Assembly (NCBI GenBank): GCA_016839955.1
Contig: JAEOTI010000651.1
Span: forward strand, 1-8,161
DNA from: Candidatus Hodarchaeota archaeon
Lineage (GTDB): Archaea; Asgardarchaeota; Heimdallarchaeia; Hodarchaeales; YT1-057
Direction of reading: 5' to 3'
Length of the DNA stretch: 8,161 nt
In this document: one piece after another, positions 1 to 7,110 of the stretch
Numbering within the stretch: the stretch's first letter is position 1
Layout: each line of letters opens with the position of its first letter
Notes under the pieces: model-generated
What the model was told of the DNA's origin: nothing
Seen by the model: the letters and a program-made list of their open reading frames with translations, nothing else
Databases searched by the model: none
Translations under genes and position numbers: made by a program

Positions 1-286
1 GAAAGAGAAATATCCTCATCTAGAAGATGAAATTATTAATCGTCGGGTAACGTATCTATGGGATCCTAACCTACAGAAATTCTTCCTAGGGGAATTTCCA
101 GAAGGTGTGCTTGATGTTGAAGAAGAGGTGAAAATTACATCAGAAAAAAAGAAAATAATGGTTCCAAAAATTCCTAATAGACCCAGTAAAATAAAGATAC
201 CTGAAAATCAATGTTCTAAGTGTGGTAAACATTTTTTAAGGAAGCGTGACTTAGAACAGCATTACCAAAGTACACATTCGAAGTAA
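1..286 (+). CDS. C-terminal part of a C2H2 zinc-finger protein (5' end outside the window)
   Basis: The frame is open from base 2 to a TAA at 284-286 and gives 94 residues with no start in the window. The last 24 residues form a textbook TFIIIA-type finger, C-x2-C-x12-H-x4-H (C71, C74, H87, H92; bases 212-277), with the usual GKxF after the second Cys and the Leu three residues before the first His. The protein ends two residues after the last His. Upstream lies an acidic stretch (EEE near residue 40), then a Lys/Pro-rich linker at about 49-67. The part before that (motif TYLWDPNLQKFF) I do not recognise. A single finger with a basic linker fits binding of DNA, RNA or a protein partner, and the target cannot be named. 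It is convergent with the rad50 operon, so it is probably not co-regulated with it. Confidence 0.85.
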   Translation, partial: KEKYPHLEDEIINRRVTYLWDPNLQKFFLGEFPEGVLDVEEEVKITSEKKKIMVPKIPNRPSKIKIPENQCSKCGKHFLRKRDLEQHYQSTHSK

Positions 287-301
287 AGGGTCAAATTAGC
301 A

Positions 302-310
302 GTTTTTTAT
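302..310 (+). terminator. Possible poly-T terminator after the zinc-finger gene
   Basis: A run of six T (303-308) lies 16 bases after the stop codon of the zinc-finger gene. Archaeal RNA polymerase commonly terminates at T-runs without a stem-loop, and I see no convincing stem here. The run is short for an AT-rich genome, so the call is tentative. The rest of the convergent gap up to 505 shows no gene, and no T-run of five or more on the minus strand that would end the rad50 operon. Confidence 0.35.
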
Positions 311-505
311 CTCGCTGATTCAGTTTGTTTACTATCAAGTGGGCTTATTTGTATTTATTCTATATTCCCCAAATGTATAAGAATTACCTTTAATACCATC
401 TATTCTCCTACTAATATGGCAAATATTTTAAAGAATTAAGCAAAGGGTTAATGCTATTAGTGATTGGTCGAATTATTCCAGCATTTCCTTCACCTATTTT
501 CTGTC

Positions 506-3277
506 TTAAACTGATCTTTCCACTTTGGTTACTCCATGATCTTTCCATACTCGATATACAGTATCCCCCACTTGTTCAAACTCGGGATCATGAGTAACAA
601 CAAATAATTGGTGTATTGGACGTTCTTGACTAAGGACACGAACCAGTTCTTGAACACGATTTTTATCAAGGTGAGCTGTAGGTTCATCAAGAATAGCAAT
701 ATCACAGGTCGATAAAGTTCTGATGAAAGCTAATCTAATGGCTAGACAAACAATAACACTTTCACCGCCAGAAAGTACATGAAGTTCTTCCAAATCTCCA
801 AACCGACGAATATTGACATTATAATCAATATCAATTTGAATCTCTGAAATGTCACTTTCTGGATCTAATTCTCGAAGAAGGTCTGTCGCATGACGGCTAA
901 TTAAATCTACATTATTTTGACGTAGAATCCGAGGGATTTCCTGATACATATCTCTCAAAATTGTACTCAAGGATAATATCTCTGATGCCCTTTTTTCTTC
1001 TTTTACTGCAACCCAATACCTTCTGACCTCTTCTTTAAGATTGTCAACAATTATTTCTAAGGCGGGAATGGTTTCTTCTACTAATCCACGAATTCTTGTT
1101 GTAATTTCTAATAGATTTTGCTTTAACTCTTGAATTTTCTCTTCTGTTGTCTCAAATTCTCCTAGGGTATATTTTTTACATAAACTATGCAGTTCTTCTT
1201 GATACTCTTGTAATTTTGCCTCTTTTTCGTTATAGTTTAGAAAATCATTCTTTAAAGTCTCACCATATTTAATATGCTGTTGTGTGGTGTTTTGTTTTTC
1301 GCAATTCTCCTTAATTCTCTCCTCAAGCTCGTCAATCTCAATCCAGTTATAAAAATTGATCTCCGAAAGTTGCCAATCCTCAATATTTATTGTGTGAAGG
1401 TTTTCCGTAGTGTTTTTCGCATATTGATAATCTTCTAGAGGGAAAGTTTTGAAGATGTTCAAAATTCTTGAAAAACAGTCTTCGATATCGTTATGAACAA
1501 TTTTAAGCGTTCTGAAATTAGCCTGAGCGTCTTGACTTAAAATTACTAAACGATTCGTTACATTCAATGATTCTCGGTTATTTTGCAAAGCCTCTTCTAA
1601 TCTATCAATTTCACTCCAATCATAATCTGCAAATTCATCTCTATCATCTTTTAGTTGAATAATTAGGTCTTTTTGTGTGTCTGCAGAGTCCTCATGCGTT
1701 CTAAGGTCAATAACAAGTGGAGGAATGTTCTTTTTTCTTTGTTTCATTGGATAGGGTCCTAAAAAAATGAAAATTATAGCACTCAACCCTATTCCTCCTA
1801 TTAAGGACAGAAAACCTAATAATGGTTGGATCAGAAGAAGTAGTATGCTTAAAGCAACAGTGCTTGCACCTACACCACTGCTGAATTTTTTAGCACGATT
1901 AAACAAAAACAATTTCTGTCTTTCAAAATCTTCTGCATATTCCAGCTTTTCTTCTCGTGATTTAGTCTGAATTTCCGGTACTTTGGTAAAAATATCATTC
2001 TCAGCTTTTTCTACATGGCCTTCAGTAATTTCAAGATTCAGTTCAGCATTTCGTATGTTCTTCTCGATATCCTTCATCCGTTCTCTCTTCGCTCTTAGGA
2101 AATTGCAACGTGTTTCGTCTACCTCTATCTTTCCTTTTAGAGTATCAACGTCTTTCTTCCAAGTTTGAACTTGTGTCTCAATCTGATCCTCCTTGAGTTC
2201 AAAGTCAGCAAGTTGCAGAAAATCTTTTTTAATTACGTTTTGGGATTTTATTGTTGTAATCCATTGAGTTTGAGAATTATTAAGTTCCTTTTCTTGAACA
2301 TTGAACTCTTTCTCTTTTTCCTTCAAGAATTTCCTCTTAGAATCTTCCTCTTCAATGGTTTTAACAAGAATTTGAACGGATGAATCCCATTCATCAAGCA
2401 TTCCTTGTAGTCTTTCAAGAGTAATCGCTTCTAACCTTTTATTGAGATTAGATTCTAATTCCTGTCTATTCTGTTGTATTTGTCCATCAATAATTATCAA
2501 GTGATCGTTCTGGCGTCTAATATTCTCATTTAGGTTATCGAATGCTTCCTTTAAAGGTCTTAATTTTTCTAATCGCTTTTGCTGTTCTGTGATTTGGTAT
2601 GTAAGATTTGTATTCTTGTCTTGAAGAGATGTTAATTCTTCTTGTTTTCCGGTTAATTTCATTTCTTTTTCTGGGAGCTTTTTTGTTGCAGGTTCATATT
2701 CATCTTTATCTTTTTGAGCATTTTCCTCAGATTTCTTAGAATCTCGAATTATGCCTGATAAATTACTACTTGCAGTTCCAAAACGGTCAAAACCGAGAAG
2801 TCGATCAAACAGACTTTTACGTCCTTTACTGTCCCCAATTTTTTGAATTTCACCTTGTTGAGCATAGACTATATCTTTAAATGTACTTTCTGAAATCCCC
2901 AGACGTGTGTTAACTTCTTTTTGAACTCCACTAACTTTTTCACCGAGAATTTCATTGGAATTGGTCTGAGGATATAGAATATGTTTTCTGTCCCCTGATT
3001 TTGAAAATTCTTTGTCAATACAATACACAAGACCGTCTTGTCCTTGAAATGATAAATGTAACATAGTTTTTTTTGTACCCCGGCGTAGTAAGTCTGCAAA
3101 CTTTTTATCTGCAGGGCGATGACCATAAAGGCACATTAGAATTTGATTTAAGGTAGAAGATTTTCCTGCACCGTTCTCTCCTATGAAGACATTATTCCCC
3201 GGTGAAAAATTCATTTCAGTGTTTTGATGGGAAGTAAAATTTTGAGTTTTAATGCGTTTAATATGGGCTCTAGACAA
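506..3277 (-). CDS. rad50: Rad50-like SMC-family ATPase with a membrane hairpin in place of the zinc hook
   Basis: This is the ATPase partner of Mre11 for sensing and processing DNA ends. At 923 residues it is in the usual archaeal Rad50 range. In order it shows: the N-terminal ATPase lobe with Walker A (GENGAGKS, 33-40) and the Q-loop (Q140/Q141); a long Glu/Lys-rich coiled coil (about 170-460); a double hydrophobic segment (467-507); the returning coil (about 520-790); then the C-terminal lobe with signature LSGGE (835-839), Walker B ending D864-E865, D-loop L870-D871 and switch H896. All catalytic motifs are present. It has only eight cysteines (49, 86, 391, 601, 659, 700, 843, 858) and none form CxxC, so no zinc hook exists. 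Translation most likely starts at TTG (3275-3277), because the first ATG (M22) would remove the strand before Walker A. The start lies one base after the mre11 stop, so the two are probably translationally coupled. A YhaN-type membrane SMC is the alternative family assignment. Confidence 0.95.
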   Translation of the reverse strand: MSRAHIKRIKTQNFTSHQNTEMNFSPGNNVFIGENGAGKSSTLNQILMCLYGHRPADKKFADLLRRGTKKTMLHLSFQGQDGLVYCIDKEFSKSGDRKHILYPQTNSNEILGEKVSGVQKEVNTRLGISESTFKDIVYAQQGEIQKIGDSKGRKSLFDRLLGFDRFGTASSNLSGIIRDSKKSEENAQKDKDEYEPATKKLPEKEMKLTGKQEELTSLQDKNTNLTYQITEQQKRLEKLRPLKEAFDNLNENIRRQNDHLIIIDGQIQQNRQELESNLNKRLEAITLERLQGMLDEWDSSVQILVKTIEEEDSKRKFLKEKEKEFNVQEKELNNSQTQWITTIKSQNVIKKDFLQLADFELKEDQIETQVQTWKKDVDTLKGKIEVDETRCNFLRAKRERMKDIEKNIRNAELNLEITEGHVEKAENDIFTKVPEIQTKSREEKLEYAEDFERQKLFLFNRAKKFSSGVGASTVALSILLLLIQPLLGFLSLIGGIGLSAIIFIFLGPYPMKQRKKNIPPLVIDLRTHEDSADTQKDLIIQLKDDRDEFADYDWSEIDRLEEALQNNRESLNVTNRLVILSQDAQANFRTLKIVHNDIEDCFSRILNIFKTFPLEDYQYAKNTTENLHTINIEDWQLSEINFYNWIEIDELEERIKENCEKQNTTQQHIKYGETLKNDFLNYNEKEAKLQEYQEELHSLCKKYTLGEFETTEEKIQELKQNLLEITTRIRGLVEETIPALEIIVDNLKEEVRRYWVAVKEEKRASEILSLSTILRDMYQEIPRILRQNNVDLISRHATDLLRELDPESDISEIQIDIDYNVNIRRFGDLEELHVLSGGESVIVCLAIRLAFIRTLSTCDIAILDEPTAHLDKNRVQELVRVLSQERPIHQLFVVTHDPEFEQVGDTVYRVWKDHGVTKVERSV
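1757..1879 (-). other. Predicted transmembrane hairpin at the coiled-coil apex of Rad50
   Basis: Residues about 467-489 and 490-507 of the Rad50-like protein are two adjacent, almost uncharged hydrophobic stretches (TVALSILLLLIQPLLGF, then LSLIGGIGLSAIIFIFLG) with only a short turn between them. Basic clusters flank both sides (R461, K463, K464 before; K512, R514, K515, K516 after). By the positive-inside rule this places both ends in the cytoplasm. About 290 coil residues precede it and about 270 follow, so it sits at the tip of the folded coil. No such segment occurs in ordinary Rad50. Membrane insertion is inferred; a hydrophobic dimerisation tip is the alternative. Confidence 0.85.
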
Positions 3278-3278
3278 T

Positions 3279-4502
3279 TTATTCTTCTCCCTCGCTTTGC
3301 GTATTGATGTATTTCTCGAGAAGAATCAAAACTTCTTGTTCTAAATCATCTGTCACTTTTTTTTTCTTAGACAAAATGGTTGATATTTTCTTTACAATAG
3401 GCTGAAAATCAATAGCTTCGTCTTCAGTAAAGCTATATTTCTTTTTTAATATAAGGAGTATTGCTTCATCTTCTGTAATTCCTTGCTTGATAATCTCTCT
3501 AGGTTCAGTTACATCTGGAACAATTTTGCATACAAGACAATGTTGTTTAGTTCCTTCTAATGATCTGAAGTTGATTTTTATTAGTTCCCCAGCTTTTAAT
3601 AATCCTTCGATAGTAAGATGAAGTAATGCATTTTTTCGGTCATATTTTTTTATCATTTCGCGGATCTGAGTTTTTGCATCTTTAGCAAGATCTGAAGTAA
3701 GTTGAACACAAAGCTTTACTTTAGGTCGAACTTTAAATGTGAGTCTATTTACTTCTAGTTGTTTTTCTGAATCTATCTTTACATCGAGAAAACCGCGAGA
3801 ACTACAAAACCCATCCTCGTCAGGATGCGTCCATTCAGAAATAGACTGATGTTCTGTGGAACCTGGACAATACAAATGTGCATCCTGATCTTCCCATGGT
3901 GTATGGAAATGTCCCAAAGCAACATAGTCAAAGCCTACCTCAGCCAATGTGTATGGTGAAATGTCTCCCCGATCTCCCTGTAATTGCCCTTTTACAAACG
4001 TATGAGCTGCTAAAATATTAATTTTTGAGGAATCTAATGGATAATCTTTCAAGACCTCATTTAGTTTAACACCGAAATTCTTTCCATATTCTCCAATACC
4101 ATAAAATTGAATGTTTTTTCCTATTTCTATCGCTTCATCCTTTATGTACTGAAAAAACCCTAATTTATCAAATTCATCTAAAATTGTCCCATAAGCTCGT
4201 TCACTATACGCGGGAGAAGCATCATGGTTTCCTCTAATTATATAGAGAGGGATATTCGCTTCCTGCAATTTCTGTAAGAGGTCATGTGCTTCCATTCTTA
4301 CTCCTGGTTCAGGATTAGCTTTTTGAAATAAATCTCCACTATGAATCACAAACTGAGGTTGTTCCTGGACAATTTGTTCGATACAGAAGTTTGCAGAACG
4401 GAAAAAATCTTGATAAAGGGCAGGATGATGGTATGGTTGTCGACCTAAATGCCAATCTGCTGTATGAGCAAAATGAATTTTTCCTCCATTAATAATCGAC
4501 AT
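3279..4502 (-). CDS. mre11: Mre11 DNA double-strand break repair nuclease
   Basis: Mre11 is the Mn-dependent 3'-5' exo/endonuclease that works with Rad50 at DNA ends. All phosphoesterase motifs are visible, numbered from the upstream ATG at 4529: D25-x-H27 in HTADWHLG, D66 in HSGDLF, N101-H102-D103 in RGNHD, H176 in AAHT, and H207/H209 in GHFH. They are followed by a capping domain (about 245-340) and a Lys/Glu-rich helical tail (about 350-416) where the Rad50-binding region is expected. Two ATG starts are possible. The one at 4500-4502 (residue 10, 407-residue product) is preferred because it overlaps herA by only 14 bases, has a GGTTGAT sequence eight bases upstream, and leaves a shorter extension before the first motif. 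The one at 4527-4529 (416 residues) overlaps herA by 41 bases and cannot be excluded. The tail differs from well-studied homologues, as might be expected if the Rad50 partner is unusual. Confidence 0.95.
   Translation of the reverse strand: MSIINGGKIHFAHTADWHLGRQPYHHPALYQDFFRSANFCIEQIVQEQPQFVIHSGDLFQKANPEPGVRMEAHDLLQKLQEANIPLYIIRGNHDASPAYSERAYGTILDEFDKLGFFQYIKDEAIEIGKNIQFYGIGEYGKNFGVKLNEVLKDYPLDSSKINILAAHTFVKGQLQGDRGDISPYTLAEVGFDYVALGHFHTPWEDQDAHLYCPGSTEHQSISEWTHPDEDGFCSSRGFLDVKIDSEKQLEVNRLTFKVRPKVKLCVQLTSDLAKDAKTQIREMIKKYDRKNALLHLTIEGLLKAGELIKINFRSLEGTKQHCLVCKIVPDVTEPREIIKQGITEDEAILLILKKKYSFTEDEAIDFQPIVKKISTILSKKKKVTDDLEQEVLILLEKYINTQSEGEE
3287..3293 (-). promoter_or_regulatory. Ribosome binding site supporting the TTG start of rad50
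   Basis: On the coding strand GAGGGAG lies inside the last codons of mre11, nine bases before the TTG at 3275-3277. A purine-rich Shine-Dalgarno site at this distance, together with the family-conserved N-terminus that follows, supports the non-ATG start. Confidence 0.6.
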
Positions 4503-6069
4503 TTTGATAATCAACCTTTTGATGGTCATATTTCGGAACTCTTTGAACAGGACGATTCTTTGCAGCTGATCTCCATTCCCCTACAATATCAATGTCTGAC
4601 CCACCCAAGTCTCCTTCAAATCGATGTATTTTTACAAGTGCAGGAAGGGGTAAACTTGGTCCAACAATAATTGCTTCACCTTTATTAAGCCCAGGAAGAT
4701 CATCGATGAGTTCTTCACTAATAGCTTCAACACTTTCTCGAATTTGTCTTTGATCTATTGGATTTACAATTCTCATAATGAATTGTGTATTACATTGAGA
4801 TAAAACATCAGAATTAATTTTCCCAGGTCTTTGACTGACTATTCCGAGACCTACGCCGAATTTTCGTCCTTCAGAAACTATTTTAGAAATTGGACTTATC
4901 GCGGGTCCTCCCTTTGCTCCACAAAAATTGTGAGCTTCTTCAATTACAGTAAGTATAGGAACAGGAATAGCTCCCGGCTCGTCAGGAGAACTTCGATTTA
5001 AATACGCTCCATAAAATACCTTTTGAAGAAGTTGTGCAACTGCAGCTTGTTGTGTTCTTAGTCCAATTCCTCCTAACGCAAAAATCGACACTTGATTAGG
5101 TTTAACTAGACTAGGTGAACTAACATCGTAAATTGGTGTTTCTTGAGTCTTAGTGAGAAATACTCGTTCCGGAAAGATCTTTAATCGGTTCAGTACACTG
5201 AATCGAACATTCTTAGGAAAGTCACCACATTCCTTAATTGCTTTATGAAGAGTCTCCAGATCCCAATCATCTTCAAGGCTATCAATCGCCTCTATGACTA
5301 ATCCTCTTTGACGAGTAGCAGTCTGAGGAATCCGTAACATTTCACAGATTTCTTCAGGACCAAAAGAAGAATATTTGAAGCATAAACGATGCATATGGTC
5401 TCTTGGTTCAGTAGAAAAAATAAAAACGCGATCTTTTAATTCTGGATGGTTAATTAATGGAAAATAATCATTATGAGGGTCGATAATAATTATGGATCCT
5501 TGAACTTTCCTTAGAATATCCGCTACTAACACAGCAACAGAATTCGACTTCCCAGCTCCAGTAATTGCTAATATTGCGAAGTGCCTTGAGACCAACATAT
5601 TGAGATCCAAGGACACTGGAATTTCCGAATGAGAACGTATGATCCCAATTTCTGCTTCACCAATTTGAAAGATCTTTTCTAACAAGTCTTTGGGTGCGCG
5701 AGTCACCTTTGAGCCTGGTATAGGAGGAAAACGTGGAAGGAGAATGTTTTCTCTTTCAAGATAGCCTAATACTTGTACATTTGCAGTTAGAATTTCGCCC
5801 TCGGAAAGATCTCCTAAGATATTTAGCCGATCAAGTGACTCTGGACGACGTATGAGGTTCTGTAAGTAATTTTCATTTCGGATGGCTAAGCTTGTAATCA
5901 TTCCCAGAACAGGTTTACCAGGAAGAGCTTGTCCATACTGTATTGTGATATATTCCCCGATTTCTGGTGGATGATCCCTGAGAATTGTTGGGTCAAGGAT
6001 CATTTCAAAACTAGATGTCTGAACAGTTCCAATTATTCTCCCAATTTCATCGTTTGTCAATTTTATCAC
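4489..6069 (-). CDS. herA: HerA bipolar hexameric DNA translocase
   Basis: HerA is a FtsK-like hexameric ATPase that forms a complex with NurA and drives resection of DNA ends. The N-terminal part (about 1-115) looks like the HAS barrel. The RecA-like core has Walker A at 168-175 (AITGAGKS, K174), the segment IIIIDPHNDY (193-202) typical of the DUF87/HerA family, Walker B with E377-E378 in VIEEAHNF, and the SQRPGKI segment (412-418) conserved in HerA. The length of 526 residues is typical. The first Gly of the P-loop is Ala here. The ORF can start at GTG (6067-6069), directly after the nurA stop, but that GTG lies inside a strong AGGTGAT ribosome binding site. The TTG at 6058-6060 (residue 4) is therefore an equally good or better start. 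The C-terminus ends in a small repeat (DHQKV/DYQNV/DY) that overlaps the start of mre11. Confidence 0.96.
   Translation of the reverse strand: MIKLTNDEIGRIIGTVQTSSFEMILDPTILRDHPPEIGEYITIQYGQALPGKPVLGMITSLAIRNENYLQNLIRRPESLDRLNILGDLSEGEILTANVQVLGYLERENILLPRFPPIPGSKVTRAPKDLLEKIFQIGEAEIGIIRSHSEIPVSLDLNMLVSRHFAILAITGAGKSNSVAVLVADILRKVQGSIIIIDPHNDYFPLINHPELKDRVFIFSTEPRDHMHRLCFKYSSFGPEEICEMLRIPQTATRQRGLVIEAIDSLEDDWDLETLHKAIKECGDFPKNVRFSVLNRLKIFPERVFLTKTQETPIYDVSSPSLVKPNQVSIFALGGIGLRTQQAAVAQLLQKVFYGAYLNRSSPDEPGAIPVPILTVIEEAHNFCGAKGGPAISPISKIVSEGRKFGVGLGIVSQRPGKINSDVLSQCNTQFIMRIVNPIDQRQIRESVEAISEELIDDLPGLNKGEAIIVGPSLPLPALVKIHRFEGDLGGSDIDIVGEWRSAAKNRPVQRVPKYDHQKVDYQNVDY
4492..4527 (-). repeat. Imperfect 15-base tandem repeat at the herA/mre11 junction
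   Basis: On the coding strand the last twelve sense codons of herA are two 15-base units that match at 11 of 15 positions, plus the first six bases of a third. They encode DHQKV, DYQNV and DY. The units contain the preferred mre11 start codon and lie directly after the alternative one. The degree of match is visible by eye, but the copy number is low. Confidence 0.5.
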
Positions 6070-6071
6070 CT
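6065..6071 (-). promoter_or_regulatory. Strong ribosome binding site of herA overlapping the nurA stop
   Basis: The coding strand reads AGGTGAT, a perfect complement to the conserved 16S rRNA 3' end. It spans the last two bases of the nurA TAG and the putative GTG start. It is followed by AAAA and then TTG (6058-6060). This spacing is right for initiation at the TTG and unsuitable for the GTG embedded in the site. Confidence 0.6.
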
Positions 6072-7098
6072 AAAAAGAATCTCGTCGTTTAGGAGCAAAG
6101 AATAAATCAAATATTTCAGGAGCTTCCTCTAAAATTGCATTTTGTAAAAGGTCTGCCCACCTATCAGCTTCCACCCGATGGGCATGAGCTCGTTGATGGG
6201 CAAAACGAGGTGGTAAAAGAAATCCTTGTCCATCATGGTAAGTTACAAAGAATCCAGCAATCTCTTCAAGTCTATCTCGTTGTTGATTTAATATATCTAC
6301 ACGAAATGGTATCGAGTTAGGCTCAAGAACAAAATAACTCGTGAGACAATCCGTCTTAGTTCCAAGAACTCCTAAGCTCCTCCAACGAGTGCGACTAACC
6401 TCATCTGTAAATGGTTGCGTTGGAACAAGATCAGTATAACCTGTCTTTCCTTTAAAATTCCATTTCACTAACATAGGATCAGTGATTTTTATTGGTAGAT
6501 TCATAGATTTTGCTAAGCGTCTGTATCGTGAGTCCTTTGCAACTCCAATCAATAATATATCTCGATCAAGACAAGAAGTAATTAGTCTATCATATTCAGT
6601 ACAAAACTGGTCATATGCCTCGAGAAAATCGAAACTGGTTTTACTTGGATGGAGATCTCCTTTCTGGTCTCGCAATGTTTTCCAGATGAATTTCGGGAAA
6701 CCACGGCCAATGTATGATCCATGAACACCATCAAGTAGGATAATGTCTGGATTATCGGTCAGCAATTCTTGAGCAATTTTCATTTCTAGTATATCCCGGT
6801 ATAGGTCTGCATATCGAGTTAAATTACCAGGAGCGGTAACAAGATGAATTCTTTTCATTTCATGCCAGTTTGGAAGATGATTTTGACGAAAAACAGTTCC
6901 TGCAGCTTGAGCAAAGACGACACTAATCCCTGAAAAGTCTCGTATTTGGTCTCCTCCATCAAGTGATCCTACAGCACAACTACCTTTTGAAGAAGGTAAT
7001 TCGTTCCTTGTAATATCTTGATTGAGAAGTTCTGACGTCTTCTTTACATCTTTAATAGACCGCTTCAATGATTTCTCGAACTCTTCTTTCCAACTCAA
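6070..7098 (-). CDS. nurA: NurA 5'-3' nuclease, HerA partner
   Basis: NurA is an RNase H-like Mn-dependent nuclease, active as a dimer bound to the HerA hexamer, that degrades the 5' strand at breaks. Visible family motifs in this 342-residue protein are the first acidic motif with D47 (GSLDGG), E105 in the following helix, D123 in IILLDG, GVAKDSR at 185-191, Y255 in TSYFVLE, and the C-terminal RAHAHRVEADRW block (303-314) with the conserved His. These correspond to the catalytic residues known for Sulfolobus and Pyrococcus NurA, although exact alignment is from memory. The start is TTG (7096-7098), supported by a GGGTGA site six bases upstream that contains the stop of the preceding gene. 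The stop codon abuts the GTG of herA. Co-expression in equal phase with herA fits the known physical complex. Confidence 0.95.
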   Translation of the reverse strand: MSWKEEFEKSLKRSIKDVKKTSELLNQDITRNELPSSKGSCAVGSLDGGDQIRDFSGISVVFAQAAGTVFRQNHLPNWHEMKRIHLVTAPGNLTRYADLYRDILEMKIAQELLTDNPDIILLDGVHGSYIGRGFPKFIWKTLRDQKGDLHPSKTSFDFLEAYDQFCTEYDRLITSCLDRDILLIGVAKDSRYRRLAKSMNLPIKITDPMLVKWNFKGKTGYTDLVPTQPFTDEVSRTRWRSLGVLGTKTDCLTSYFVLEPNSIPFRVDILNQQRDRLEEIAGFFVTYHDGQGFLLPPRFAHQRAHAHRVEADRWADLLQNAILEEAPEIFDLFFAPKRRDSF

Positions 7099-7104
7099 TA
7101 ATAT

Positions 7105-7110
7105 TCACCC
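7105..7110 (-). promoter_or_regulatory. Ribosome binding site of nurA containing the upstream stop codon
   Basis: The coding strand reads GGGTGA, whose last three bases are the TGA of the 284-residue gene. Six bases separate it from the TTG of nurA. This supports the TTG start and suggests that ribosomes finishing the upstream gene re-initiate on nurA. Confidence 0.6.

Noticed and set aside
345..405. A 14-codon minus-strand frame after a GGAG-like site in the convergent gap
   Set aside because: It is too short and has no recognisable product. A purine-rich site before an ATG is expected by chance in a gap of this size.
1757..1879. The possibility that the hydrophobic stretch is a frameshift or an inserted sequence
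   Set aside because: The frame is open through the region and no flanking repeats are seen. Symmetric coil lengths and basic flanks on both sides fit a designed apex better than damage.
1767..2383. Three open frames of 61-72 codons on the + strand opposite rad50
   Set aside because: They are antisense to conserved coiled-coil and hairpin coding sequence, have low-complexity Phe/Leu/Ser-rich products and no ribosome binding sites. They are shadows of rad50.
2869..3126. An 85-codon minus-strand frame inside rad50
   Set aside because: It is in another frame over the Walker A to Q-loop region, and the rad50 frame explains the conservation.
4930..5570. HerA as a degenerate ATPase, because of Ala at the first P-loop Gly and an EE rather than DE Walker B
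   Set aside because: The essential GAGKS with K174 and the catalytic Glu are present, and an EEAH Walker B is, as I recall, common in HerA proteins.
6482..6724. An 80-codon open frame on the + strand opposite nurA
   Set aside because: It lies wholly antisense to conserved nurA sequence and its product resembles no family I know.
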